A stretch of 64,000 nt of DNA, from the NCBI GenBank assembly GCA_014871385.1, contig CM026426.1, forward strand, positions 29,563,452-29,627,451, in the 5' to 3' direction. The position numbers and the translations under genes are program-made. Within the stretch, counting starts at the first letter, position 1; each line of letters opens with the position of its first letter. Under the pieces are notes generated by a model. The model searched no databases and was not told the origin of the DNA. It was given only the letters and a program-made list of their open reading frames with translations. The stretch comes from Ceratodon purpureus. Lineage: Eukaryota; Streptophyta; Bryopsida; Pseudoditrichales; Ditrichaceae. Of the stretch, positions 21,240-33,262 are shown piece after piece.

Positions 21240-22660
21240 GTGTATTTCGAATTCGGTAGTATTACCAGGGGGAAGGGCCCGAGCAGACTTGCAGCAGGCA
21301 CTTGAAGGCATGTGATCTCGGTAGTGTAACCAGCTGGAAGGGCCCGAGCAGACTCACAGCAAGCACTAGAAGGTATGTGATCTCGGTAGTGTAACCAGCT
21401 GGAAGGGCCCGAGCAGACTCGCAGTAGGCTCTAATTTAATTAGAATTCGGTAGTATTACCAGGGGGAAGGGCCCGAGCAGACTTGCAGCAGGCACTTGAA
21501 GGCATGTGATCTCGGTAGTGTAACCAGCTGGAAGGGCCCGAGCAGACTCACAGCAAGCACTAGAAGGTATGTGATCTCGGTAGTGTTACCAGGTGGAAGG
21601 GCCCGAGCAGACTCTCTGCAGGCACTAAAGAATCTAGTATTCAGTAGTGTTACCAGGAGGAAGGGCCCGAGCAAACTGGCAGCAGGCACTAGAAGGTATG
21701 TGATCTCGGTAGTGTAAGTAGGTGGAAGGGCCCGAGCAGACTCTCTGCAGGTACTTGAGGGTATGACATCTCCGTAGTGCAAACAGGGGGTAGGGCCCGA
21801 GCAGACTCTCTCCAGGCAGTAGAATGTATGTGATCTCGGTAGTGTAACCATGGGGTAGGGCCCGAGCAGACTCGCAGTAGTCAAACAAATGACAAAATCA
21901 AGTGTAAAAAATGAGAGAAGTAGATCTCCTAGACGAACAGATTCATTTTTATACTTCTTACTATCATGATTATGTAAATCCACAAATCATATGTTGGTTC
22001 AGAAGTCAACTCGGCCCGGATATGTTCATATATTGAGCTTATTCCTTGGTATTTCTCGAAAAACATATTGGAATGATGTAGTGTAACCAGGTAACAGGGC
22101 CCGAGCAGTCTCGCAGCAGGCACTTGGAGGTATGTGATCTCGGTAGTGTAACCAGCTGGATGGCCCCGAGCAGACTCACAGCAAGCACTTGAAGGTATGT
22201 GATCTCGGTAGTGTAACCAGCTGGAAGGGCCCGAGCAGACTCGCAGTAGGCTCTAATGAATTTCGAATTCGGTAGTATTACCAGGAAGGAGGGCCCGAGC
22301 AGACTTGCAGCAGGCATATGAAGGCATGTGATCTCGGTAGTGTAACCAGCTGGAAGGGCCCGAGCAGACTTACAGCAAGCACTAGAAGGTATGTGATCTC
22401 GGTAGTGTAACCAGCTGGAAGGGCCCGAGCAGACTCGCAGTAGGCTCTAATTTAATTAGAATTCGGTAGTATTACCTGGGGGAAGGGCCCGAGCAGACTT
22501 GCAGCAGGCACTTGAAGGCATGTGACCTCGGTAGTGTAACCAGCTGGAAGGGCCCGAGCAGACTCACAGCAAGCACTAGAAGGTATGTGATCTCGGTAGT
22601 GTAACCAGCTGGAAGGGCCCGAGCAGAGTCGCACCAGGCTCATCTTAGAACTAAATCGAT
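21240..22660. repeat. 65-bp tandem array with trimeric higher-order structure
   Basis: The unit is about 65 bp, as in GATCTCGGTAGTGTAACC, then GGAAGGGCCCGAGCAGACT, then a CAGCAGGCACT stretch. Variant units, marked by AATTCGGTAGTATTACC and GCAGTAGGCTCTAATT, recur about every three units, so there is a near-195-bp higher-order repeat (blocks near 21233, 21433, 22256, 22450). An unrelated stretch at about 21890-22075 interrupts the array. Minus-strand open frames across it are by-products of a unit whose length allows long open frames, not genes. Confidence 0.85.
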
Positions 22661-23250
22661 GTACTTTAACCAAGTGAGCAGACTCGCAGGAGGGTGGTCA
22701 ATCAATTGCATTGACTTGGTGGAGCAAGGTGCAAGGGCCGAGGCAGAGTCCTGGCAGGAAAGACACAAAGCTTAGAGACATGTGCTGATGGTCTGCTCGT
22801 CTCCTAGCTTGCTTGCAGCAGCGTTGTTTGGACTTATTTGATGTCGTTCAGGTGGTCGTTGACATTTGGTTTGGGCCGAGCAGGATAAATTTCTTTTTTA
22901 TTTACTTGAATTCGTCGACTCACAGAGGATAGTGAGGTGTGACATAGTGTACTTAATCTTCTGCTTCCTGTGATGGCTGCGAAGTTCTGTTGAGAATTAG
23001 GTACATTGTTTTTTAATTCAGGCCGTACAATGAGTTTAAATTGAAGCAAGGGCTATTGATCAATACTTATTCATATTGGATATTACTCTTTCTTCGTTTG
23101 GCAACTATTGTGCTCTGTCTTCAACCATGTATCGAAGAACTTTGATCATGCATAACTCTGATCAGAACTTTGTACCTGCTGGTCTGCGTTCTCTCGTAAA
23201 ATTCGAATTCAGCATTCGCCTTTCTAATGTGGTATTGCTTGAGATTACAG
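22661..23250. other. Upstream region of the methyltransferase-like gene in B
   Basis: Isolated, decayed copies of the array core occur near 22727 (AGGGCCGAGGCAGAGT) and 22865 (GGGCCGAGCAGG). It probably contains the promoter and first non-coding or short exon of the gene that follows. No separate gene is supported. Confidence 0.35.
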
Positions 23251-25269
23251 GAGCACCAACCTGAAGTAGGAGGCAATCTGGATGAGTCCCCACTGGCCCT
23301 GACCCAAAAATCTGACGGTCAAGATGGAGATTCTGATGGAGAAGCGGACTCAACTGGTGATACATTTGTGGGGAATGAGGACGAAATTCAAAACCGCCAG
23401 AAGCTAAATTCTGTTTCGACAATTGCTGAGCTCCGAATGCAGCCACATTATGCATCAAGATTTGAAGTTCCTCTTTGCCGTATGCTTGCAATGCCGATGG
23501 TGCGGCCTACGTTACAGAGTGACCTGTCCAGACTTGAGCAGGAATTTGTGCATGGCTATCGCGAGGGTGCCTCGGTATTCTACTTGTCAACCACTGACGA
23601 GGAGGGGAGAACCCGGGAGATTTCTGATACTGACAAGGCCAAGTGGGGACCAATTTGGGAGAAGAAAAATGATGAACTCAACAACTACCTTCTCTCCATT
23701 CCCGAGTTGGCTTCCCTTACCAATCTGATGTTTTTTGTTTGCGACGGTAACCATCGGTACTAGGCCTGGTGGAACCACATTGAGCGCCTGCACAAGACGG
23801 ATGAGTCATGGCACTACTCGGTTGATTCTATTCTCTTGGAAACTAAAGGTAGAATTGGCCTAGTTATGCAGGTGATGCACAACATCAACAATTGAGTTGC
23901 ACCCTTAAACTATAGCACCTTCAATACACTCAGCTGTTTTAGAAACCATTCTATAATTTGATTCCTGTGCTGATATTTTGCGTCACAGGAACACGGAGGA
24001 TGCTCATGTTAAGACCAATCCAGTTCACACCCTCTTCAGGGTATAGAAGTACGGCCTCATGCCACTGGAGCAATTCACTGATATTTTGTCAAGTATTGAT
24101 TTGAAAAGGTGCAAGAAAACAAAGCACAGCACTTGGCAAACCTTGCCCGTGAACGTGTTCACGAGTTTCATTTTCCAGGTACATTTTCATGATCCCCTTT
24201 CATTGTTATTTAATTTTTCTGCATGGTTGACTGGCTAATGATTTCAATAATCTCGAATGTCTCCAAAAACCACACGCAGGCTGTCCTAGTCCTTGTCGAA
24301 TGCCATGGGGCATCAGCAGTGGATGATCATCATGGTCTGCCCTGGTCTATGTAGCATTATTCTGCATCATCTATCTATGTCCATCGCAGACTATGCTAAA
24401 TCTCTATCGTAGCATCATTGGATCATTGGTAGCTTGACTTTAAAGAACCTTGTCTGACTAAGTTCGTATTTGACATTAAGTTGGTATTTGCCCCTCTGGG
24501 AATTGGATTGGTATTGCAGCATGAGATAAGCCGTGCCGCTGATGATGGTCTTCGAGGGTTCTTGGAACACAACGACGGCGATGTCACAGAAGCTGATAAG
24601 ATTAGGGCCATGAAGGCCGCGGTGAAGAGCAAAACACGAAAACTTCGCTCTAAAATGACTAAGTTTCTTGCCGTGGCGAACCCTGAACTAACACCAGCGT
24701 GGCTGCGTGAGGTAAGTATCCGTTGCTTATCCCTTAACACTATTATTTCCTTAATTCTAAACATTCATTTAAGCTTAAAAAAAACCAGTGATTCAGTCTC
24801 TTCGTATGTCGAAAGTTCACATCAATGTTGATAGTTAATTTCGAATGAGAGTTTTCAGATCAGTACCTCGCGTTTCCCTCTACCTCAGGTCAGTGCTCAT
24901 TCCGCAGTGTCTAGCAGTGCTGGAGCAAGTGTGCTCGGGGCCGAGCACACTTGGGCACTCCCATCACATGTTTGTTTTTCATCTCGAATCGATGAATGTT
25001 GGGAGAGACGAATTCTGTCCGCGATAGTCCCAATCCAACTGTGCTTGGCCCCGAGCAGTCTCATTACGAAGGTTCTCGGTGACTGGACTCTCCATATTTT
25101 TTAAGGACATAGACATTCTAGCTAAGGCATATGGACCAGCACATTCGGGCATGCAAAGATTCTAGGACTGTTCTAAATCACAACATATAGAAGGAAATCA
25201 TAGTCATTTTTAATGTCATTATTGCCTCTTCGTAGGTCATCATAGCCATATCGTTGGTCATCATAGGAA

Positions 25270-25975
25270 GTCCTAAGATTAGCAGACTCGCATTAGGCAC
25301 TTGTAGATATGTGACTTCGCTAGTGTAACCAGGGGGATGGGCCCGAGCAGACTCGCAGCAGGCACTTGAATGTATGTGACCTCGGTAGTGTAACCAAGGG
25401 GAAGGGCCCGAGCAGACTCGCAGCAGGCACTTGAAGGTATGTGATCTCGCTAGAGTAACCAAGGGGAAGGGCCCGAGCAGACTCGCAGCAGGCACTTGAA
25501 GGTATGTGATCTCTGTAGTGTAACCAGTTGGAAGGGCCCAAGAAAACTCGCAGCAGGCACTTGGAGGTATGTGATCTCGGTAGTGTAACCAGGTGGATGG
25601 GCCCTAGCAGACTCTCTGCAAGCTCTAATGAATCTAGAATTCAGTAGTGTTACCACGAGGAAGGGCCCGAGCAGACTGGCAGCAGGCACTAGAAGGTATG
25701 TGATCTCGGTAGTATTACGAGCGGGAAGGGCCCGAGCAGACTCGCAGCAGGCACTAGAAGGTATGTTATCTCGGTAGTGTAACTAGGTGGAAGGGCCCGA
25801 GTAGAGTCGCAGCAGGCAGCTGAAGGTATGTGATCTCGGTAGTGTAACCTGGTGGAAGGGCCTGAGCAGACTCCCAGCAGGCTCACCTGAATATTGAATT
25901 CAGTAGTGTTACCAGTGGGATGGGCCCGAGCAGACTCGCAGCAGGCACTTGAAAGTACTAGATTTCGGTAGTGTA
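25270..25975. repeat. 65-bp tandem array inside intron 3 of the methyltransferase-like gene
   Basis: About ten units of the same 65-bp family as 21240-22660, each with GGGCCCGAGCAGACT or a close variant. It lies between exons 3 and 4 and is the main reason this gene is longer in B than in C. Open frames across it are by-products. Confidence 0.8.
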
Positions 25976-27767
25976 ATAAATCTCATCATAGCATTCTCGA
26001 AGATCATCATAGCCATCAATTACAGAATGTCAAGCACTAACCACCTTTTATATTGCAGAGTTTTCTGTCGCTCTAACAATCTCCCTATTGGATTCTTACA
26101 ATCGAACTTTCCTGATCACTTGCAGGTGGAGCGGCATTATTCATCAAACACCACCAATACAGAGCTTACCATGGAAAAGTTGCAACTCATAGCCACGGCA
26201 AGGGCTACCCCCACGGCTAAGATCAGATGGCTTCAATTCTTCAACTCCTCCGCGGCAACCCGTGAGGCCCGGAAGATCCCACCGAAGCCCGTCAACGAAG
26301 AGAGGCTGACATCCTGGCTTGCGAGGGCAACTTTCTGGGCAGAGGTATGTTGCTATACATTTAGCACTTTAAATGTTTTGACTTGGATATATAATAACTA
26401 GATTCTAGCTAACTACTGTCTCTTTGAATTGCTCATATCAGCTATCAGAGCAGGCGTCCGCAAATTTTGAGGAGATTGTGCGACAGGACCAGGTCAGTAT
26501 TGACATGACACTCTCCACTGAGCCGATGACTCTGGTAGCTTACGTGGAGGACTGCCGAATGAAGCTCTGGGACCACGTTTTTAATTCATACTTCCGAGGA
26601 GCCGAAGGTTTCCAGAAACAACTCGAATTTTGGGAGTTCAAGGGAACAGATCTCGTTGTCAGACGAGTTCTATTCAGGTGTACCCTTATGTTCCAGTGGT
26701 TTGCACAATCGTGAGGTTCATAAGTCCCACTGGTTAGCGGTTTGTTATTGACAGTCCTTAAAATTGCGTGGATTCTATGGTAATCATTCGTGCCGCAACT
26801 CAAATATTTTCGAGTCTGCTTATTTGAATATGCTTGATACATTGAGACCAGAAAGGCTCCATTTGCTATGCAAATTGTCACCGTGCTAGGCTTTTAATCA
26901 CCTTGCCATGCCCACGATGTCTATGCTTACCATGCTTTCAATTACCCTTCTATGCTGCCCTTGTCTAATATGCTACGCATAACTTGCTGCAATGGAATCG
27001 GGTTACGGTGCTCATGAAACTGGTGATGGAATTCTTGCAGATATTTCAAGTACGAGCTCTTGGCCAAGCAATCAATCAGAAAAGAGAATCTCCCTGTTTT
27101 TCTTACCGCATGGGTCGACAGATCGAATGAAGCATGCATGTTCTCACCTTCACAGCAACGGACATGGACAACTTCTCATCTTACCGCTGGAGCATGGTAC
27201 TTGGACTGTGTGCCAAGTTTTACACCATCCTTTGAAATCGAGCTGCGGAAGTGGAGGGATGCCATCGGGGAGTCTGGTATTGAAATGGTCGATCTTCAAG
27301 GGATAGAGGATGAAACTGAGCGGGCCAAGGCTCTTAAAAGAAGGATTGAGGAGGACCGGAAGAAGGCCCAGAAAGTAAGAGAAGCCGAGGAGAGGGCGGA
27401 GCAGAAGGAGCTGGAGAAGGAGCTGAAAGCAAAGGAAAAGTCGGGCAGAAAGGGCAAGAAGAAACTCAACACCCCTGGTCAGGATGATAAGAATAGTCCA
27501 TCTGGCAATTCCGGCCATAAAGAGAAAACCAACTCCAGGGGTACAAAAAGAGGATCTTCATATGATCAGCTCAATCAACTCCTGGAATTCAACGATGCTG
27601 GGGAGTGTGGCCAGAATTCCGAGTTAATCTTGAACTCATCCCTCATAGATGTCCTCGCAGGCAGTGGTAATGAATTCACCCCCATGTACCTGGAGATCAA
27701 GCGTACCCCGCTTAAGGTAATCCAGATCACATGCATTTCGAACTTGTTATAATTTTTGGATGAATTT

Positions 27768-27850
27768 GCTCATGCCATGATGCCATGGGCATCCTATGAT
27801 GTGCCATGATGCCATGGGCATCCCATGATGTGCCATGATGCCATGGTCGT
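27768..27850. repeat. Short tandem repeat, unit about 30 bp
   Basis: Two to three copies of a CATGATGCCATGGGCATCC unit lie in intron 6 of the methyltransferase-like gene. A further isolated GGCCCGAGCAGACT core lies downstream near 27985. Confidence 0.6.
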
Positions 27851-30149
27851 GGCGGGTAAGGGCCTGTGCAGCAGCTTGCTATTTAATTGCCCACCAGCTT
27901 CCTCTTGACCAGCGATTTCAGATGATATTCGTTTGCTTTCTCTCCTAGTTTTTGCTCTTAATTTTGTCCCTGTAACCTGGTGGTCTGGCCCGAGCAGACT
28001 CTAGAGCATGACACCGCAGGCAGTCTGAGTTGGCCTTTTGAAGTGGTGCGGGTATTTGCAGCTCGATTTATTTAGAATCATGCTCGTAGTATTGACTTTT
28101 TACCATACCACTGACTTTCCTTGAAATCGAATACCTGTACAGGTCACCGATGGGAGAAGCCTCTTCATGAGTGGGAAACAGGTCAAACATCACTTTGTCG
28201 ACCTTATTATTGCAGATCTACCTGAGGGCCTTCCTGTCCCCGGCGTTTCAGACCCACCTACATCCATCCCTGCTTGGAACGAAGACTCTACTGATTTCTG
28301 GCAGAACACCTTCGACTTTGCCGAGAACCACCTGCACGATGACGGAGCCATGATTCTTTTTCATCCGTATCATGCAGCAACAAAATCAAATTTCCTAGGT
28401 TACTGCGATGCATTCAATTTCAGAGTTCGCAAGGAATGGTGGGCAATGAACCGACTCCACCTGACATCACCCTTCGATCCGTCAGTTACTGTAAGTTTCA
28501 ATGCAATATATTAATCCCCTCATTTTATTGGACTATCATCTGACCTCTTAGTGATTGTCACGAATTGCCTATAAAGTCTTTCTGATAATCATTGAAAATT
28601 AAGTCTCAATGTACCTCGAATCTGATGAGTTGGCCTTTGTTACCAGTACTTCAGTTCTTTAATCCCAATCCCCTTCTTGCCATAGCGAGAGTGTACGTCC
28701 CTGGCATGGTATGACCATGAATTAAAACTTGCATTCGTGGGGTGCCCACGGCCTAGGGATGAAATGGACTCTGAATTTGTTACTGCATTTTTCCTTGAGA
28801 TTATGGCCCATGCATTGCCTCTGCAACGACTTGGTATGGCCTGCAATTTGGAATTTGCATTTGTGGAATAGTCATGCCTGCTCTGGTCTGTCCCCACCCA
28901 GAGTTCTAACAGTGCAGCCTGGAACTCATGTGGTACTAACTTGCGTGCTGTTCGTTCCTGGATTATAGACACTTCGGTTTGGGATTACACTGCTGGTGAA
29001 GACCGGACCTCCTGCTTCAAAGTTTGCTTTTCGGCCTGTTCCTAAGCTGCTGAGCCGTCACGGTGTAGACGTGGGTCGTGATGATTGCTTGCAGAATATA
29101 GTTCTGCCAGAGAACCAGATGTGCAATGGTCCGAAGCCATGGAGAGGCCCTCGCGAGAAGTCCGTGGTTCTGATGGAAATGTTGATTGAAGCATGCTCCG
29201 ATCCCGGGAATGTTGTGTTTGACTGCACAGCAGCAACTGGTATGTTTTTGGTTTGCCTAAAATTAATGTTTTACCTTCTGTCTGAGAACTTTGCCTACTG
29301 TTTAATGTTTTTGAGTAGCACTAATAAAGTAAAGTGGATTGTAGTTCAGGTCCGTCAATCCACGCTTGCCGCAACGTTGACCGCCACATCGTGGCCTAGG
29401 AGGCTGATCCAGACATTTTCAAGGCTTTGTTGCAGCCGTTAATTCGGACTTCCACAGTTCCTCAAGCCACCAGTACTGAGCATGTCATTGTTGATGATCC
29501 CGAGGGTGAAGTTCCCGTTGCTAAGATCCTTAAGAGATCTCGATTCCAGAAGTGAGTTTAGATACTTTTTCCCTAGTGTTACGTTTTATGTACTCGCATT
29601 GAATGTGGAGTGGATTTATAAACAATGTGCCATTTACATTTGCAGATGCGATAATATGGGCTATCCTGTGCATCGTCCTTTCTTTTCTGATCCTAATTTC
29701 TACCCTAGCCCTCCACCATCATGGCATCTTCCATCTTATGCGAACAATGCTGCTATCGAACTCGCTCGTGGTTCTTATCGTTACTATAGGTCTGAAAATG
29801 CACCAAATAGATCATTGGAGTTTGTTGATATTGAAGCAGATGAGTCAGAGGAGGCAGAAGACGAAGAAGAGCCATCCACTATCACTTTATCGTCCTCTGA
29901 AGACGAAGAAGACTGCGAAGAAGAGCGCCGTATCGTACGCTCTTTGAGTACATTGGAGGATATTTTGGATATGTGAGTTAGAGGCGGTAGCGAGTAGATA
30001 GGGAACTTTTATGTACCTTTCTAATTTATTAACATCTCCTTCCGTTTTTGTTGTTCATTTTAGTCGGTTTAAAGTGTCTGAATTTCAACCCGTCATGCGC
30101 TTCAGAATGTGATACACCTCTCAGCGTTCGTCACGCTACTTTGTGAATG

Positions 30150-31320
30150 TTATGATAATGTCATCATTTTTTTTTTCCTTTTCCCATCTCCTTTTATATT
30201 TCCCATTTATCCCTTGAATAGGCACCATTCTTCTCTATTAACACCGCCTTCATTTTTATTTTTATTTTTTCTCCTTATTACCCATCTTATAATCTCATTT
30301 ATCCCTTCCACTCCCAAGCTCACCGTAGAACCCGTTATGATTTCGTTTTTGTACTCCACTTCCCCTTTTTATTTTCCATCTATCCCTTTCATTGGCACCT
30401 TTATTCCTTATTAACACCTCTATTGTTTTTTTTTGGTTTATTTTTCATTCCATCGTATATTCTCAATTATCTCTTCCACTCCCAAGTTCATCCTCACTCC
30501 CATCCTCGTTTTCATTTTGTTTTTCTTTTTCCCGTTTCCTTTTCATTTTTTCCATTCATCCCTTCCATCGGCACCTTTATTCTTTATTAACGCCTCTATT
30601 GTTTTTTTTGTTTTTATTTTTCATTCCATCTTATATTCTCATTCATCCCTTCCACTCCCAATTTTATCCTCACTCCCATCCTCGTTTTCATTTTGTTTTC
30701 CTTTTTTCCGTTTCCTTTTCCTTTTTTCCAATTATCCCTTCCATTGGCACCTTTCTTTTTTATTAACACTTCCATTTTTTTATTTATTTTTATTTTTTAC
30801 ATTCCATCTTATATTCTCAATTATCTCTTCCACTCCCAAGTACATCCTCACTCCCATCCTCGTTTTCATTTTGTTTTTGTTTTTCCCGTTTCCTTTTCCA
30901 TTTTTCCATTCATCCCTTCCGTCGGCACCTTTCTTCTTTATTAAGGCCTCCATTTTTTCAATTTATTTTTTTTCCTTTTTTATCCATCTTATATTCTCCT
31001 TTATCCCTTCCACACCCAAGCTCACCCTCATTCCCATCTCCGTTATGTTTTTGTTATTGTTTTCCACTTTCCTTTTTTATTTTCCATTTACCCCTTCTAT
31101 TGGCACCTTTCTTCTTTATTAACACCCCCTTTGTTTTTTTCTTTTTTTTTCATTCCATCTCATATTCTCATTTATCCCCTCCGCTCCCAAGCTCACCCTC
31201 TTTCCCATCCTCATATTCATTCTTTTTTTCTTTTCCCATTCCCTTTTTTTGATTCTGCATTCCATCGTATATTTTCACCTATCCTTCCATTGCCGCTTTC
31301 CACCCTCTTTATCCAATAGT
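30150..31320. repeat. 176-bp pyrimidine-rich satellite, about 6.5 copies
   Basis: GGCACC landmarks fall at 30221, 30394, 30570, 30746, 30924 and 31102, a period of 173-178 bp. The plus strand is almost all C and T with long T runs. The frames here (for example 30433-31122) encode only Phe, Ile, Ser and Pro repeats and are not genes. A further copy lies at 32930-33150 beyond the MPKVRN gene. It lies just downstream of the methyltransferase-like gene. Confidence 0.8.
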
Positions 31321-32078
31321 CCGATTAATACGAAGAAAGTAAAGCCAGTTTCCTAATGTCAGAGCAGTGATTTCCAGATTCCATGCTGCGCCTATAAAGT
31401 CTGCTCGGGGCCTTGCAATAAGTTCCAGGTCATGCTTATCCACTCTCATTCTATAAATTCGTGGCCTTCAGAGCATTGCTCCACACCGGATAGACTTGAA
31501 AGAGGCAGCTCATGAGAACACCCTCGACAAGAGTGGAACTATAAGCTCCAAAATAACATACTAAACTCCTTTGAGCGGATTATTACATCAAATTCCGCCC
31601 ATTTTTTCCCGTCTCTCTTTTAATGAAATAATAAGCACAAGAGGAAGACTTCTAAGTACATCGTTTTTAGTGTTAAGAAACTCAATTTACATGTTGCTCA
31701 AATCCGGACTCTCATATTCATAACTGAAGAGGAACCATATTACATTCAAGTGGATTAACAATCTTGATGTACAGTGGAAGGCCGCCACCCATTTACAGAG
31801 GCAACACTCATCTATGTGCCATCTTCTCAAACCCATAACAACAATGATTATCATCCCAAAAAACAAAACATATCTCCATATAAGTAGAGGTACTAATCTA
31901 CCGGTACTTATGACTGAAGCCTGCATTTAAAGTCAACATATGGATAAGCAGCTACCAGCTCCGCATGTCTATATATGGTGCGTGAAGCTCCTTATGGTAA
32001 AGGAAGCTAACTCTGCACTACGAGATACACTCTTTAGCGTCTTGGAGAACCCCACTAGTTTCCTATTTCTTAATGTAA
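31321..32078. other. Spacer with one half of a 330-bp duplication
   Basis: Its first part (to about 31440) is repeated at about 33150-33262, including AGTCTGCTCGGGGCC, an inverted copy of the array core. The rest is AT-rich with no supported gene. Confidence 0.5.
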
Positions 32079-32450
32079 TCAAGCCATCGGGGGACACTCC
32101 ATCCAACTCTTGTCTATATCAAACCAGCAAGTCTCGCCATCCGAAATGATCACTTCGGGCAGCTGAAGAACTGGATTCACAACGGCGGTGGAGGGCAACG
32201 GATACGGAATAAGGGATGCCTCCATGATTTGGACAAGCTCAATGGTACAGAGCACTGTCCAGTGCCATTCCCCAGCGCCAACATGGAGGCGTCCGATGTG
32301 CCTATACGGCGGCAGGTCCATGCCTCGAAGCCTGGCGCGCTCCACCTCCACCAGCCATGGCCGCAGCTCCTCATAACTCGCCGGTGCCTTTGGGGCTAGA
32401 CCCACAGCCGCTCTCGTCCTCTTCGACATCGCATTTCGGACCTTTGGCAT
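32079..32450 (-). CDS. MPKVRN-type small conserved protein of B
   Basis: An intact 123-codon ATG frame, about three quarters identical to the C copy at 53443-53829. The N terminus is basic (MPKVRNAMSKRTRAAVG). The middle has SYEELRPWL and GEWHWTVLC, and the C-terminal part has LPEVIISDGETCWFDIDKSW, the best-conserved stretch. No known domain recognised. In both B and C it is the gene nearest one terminus and reads inward from it. Two independent intact copies in otherwise decaying elements suggest it was kept by selection until recently. The function is unknown; a small nuclear or DNA-binding regulator is a guess. Confidence 0.65.
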   Translation of the reverse strand: MPKVRNAMSKRTRAAVGLAPKAPASYEELRPWLVEVERARLRGMDLPPYRHIGRLHVGAGEWHWTVLCTIELVQIMEASLIPYPLPSTAVVNPVLQLPEVIISDGETCWFDIDKSWMECPPMA

Positions 32451-32929
32451 CGCACCCCAGAAGGGTTTGTTGTTCCTAAACCTTTCAAGCTAGACTACAG
32501 ATTTCCTTCCCCACGTCGTTCTGCACCTCTACATGCAACAGAGAATGGCGGTACTTAACCCTAAACCCTAAAACGCCACCTTAAAGCGAGCTCAAAATCC
32601 TGGATTCGCCACTTCAAGAGGATGTCACCTGCTGCAGAGTGCTAGGAATCTCTTAGATGTATGATAGAGTTGAAGTGAATTAGGTACGTGGGAAGCACCG
32701 CCACTGCGATCTCGACGCTCGTGAGAAAAATTTCGTCCGCTCAGTTATTACATTCTAGGGATTCGCCATCCATATCCCATACTTGCAGTACACATGTAGG
32801 TTTAGGGTAGTAGTTGCTAGGTTCCAATCCTTATCTTATTCAGCACAGAATCCATTCTTTGTACACTGTTTTCAACTTATATAACCTTGCATTGGAATTT
32901 TACTCTATGCTTGTCATTTATTTCTTCCA
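32451..32929. other. Upstream region of the MPKVRN gene in B
   Basis: Probable promoter and leader. TTCAGCACAGAATCCATTC and about 80 following bases (32830-32915) recur at about 33278-33365, so this is part of a local segmental duplication. No gene is seen. Confidence 0.4.
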
Positions 32930-33262
32930 TGGCACCTTTCTTCTTCATTAACACCCCCTTTGTTTTTTTCTTTTTTTTTCATTCCATCTCATATTCTCAT
33001 TTATCCCCCCCTGCTCCCAAGCTCACCCTCTTTCCCATCCTCATATTCATTCTTTTTTTCTTTTCCCATTCCCTTTTTTTGATTCTGCATTCCATCGCAT
33101 ATTTTCATTTATCCTTCCATTGCCGCTTTCCACCCTCTTTATCCAATAGTCCGATTAATATAAAGAAAGTAAAGCCAGTTTCCTAGTGTCAGAGCACTGA
33201 TTCCCACATTCCATGGTGCGCCTGTAAAGTCTGCTCGGGGCCTTGCAATAAGTTCCAAGTCA
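32930..33262. repeat. Direct duplicate of 31107-31440
   Basis: Almost the same 330 bp occurs at 31107-31440: the pyrimidine-rich satellite unit, then TCCGATTAATA, the AGTCTGCTCGGGGCC core and GCAATAAGTTCCA. The two copies flank the MPKVRN gene, so a block including it was duplicated or rearranged. Confidence 0.75.

Larger units (their letters stand above)
23251..29976 (+). pseudogene. ParB-like / beta-class DNA-methyltransferase-like gene of B (10 exons)
   Basis: Exons near 23251-23890, 23989-24178, 24520-24711, 26126-26344, 26442-26677, 27041-27716, 28143-28490, 28969-29239, 29350-29551 and 29646-29976 match those of C one for one, with GT-AG borders at most junctions. Exon 1 holds a ParB/sulfiredoxin-type motif, FFVCDGNHRY. 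Exon 6 has a Lys/Glu coiled coil. Exon 7 has VDLIIADLPEGLPVP, the place of the DPPY motif, then a DDGAMILFHP strand. Exons 8-9 have RGPREK, NVVFDCTAATG (SAM-binding motif I) and a downstream DRHIVA...EADPDIF block, the order of beta-class N4/N6 methyltransferases. The tail is very acidic. TAG codons in exons 1 (23761), 2 and 9 break it. The DPPY motif is degenerate, so activity is doubtful even in an intact form. Confidence 0.65.

Noticed and set aside
21456-26000. Many minus-strand frames with repeated CCESARAL and SLLGPF-type peptides
   Set aside because: They lie wholly in the 65-bp arrays; open only because the repeated unit lacks stops in some frames. No coding signal outside the repeat.
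30109-31319. Phe/Ile/Ser/Pro-rich frames that resemble membrane proteins
   Set aside because: By-products of a pyrimidine-rich 176-bp satellite; frame content follows the satellite unit.
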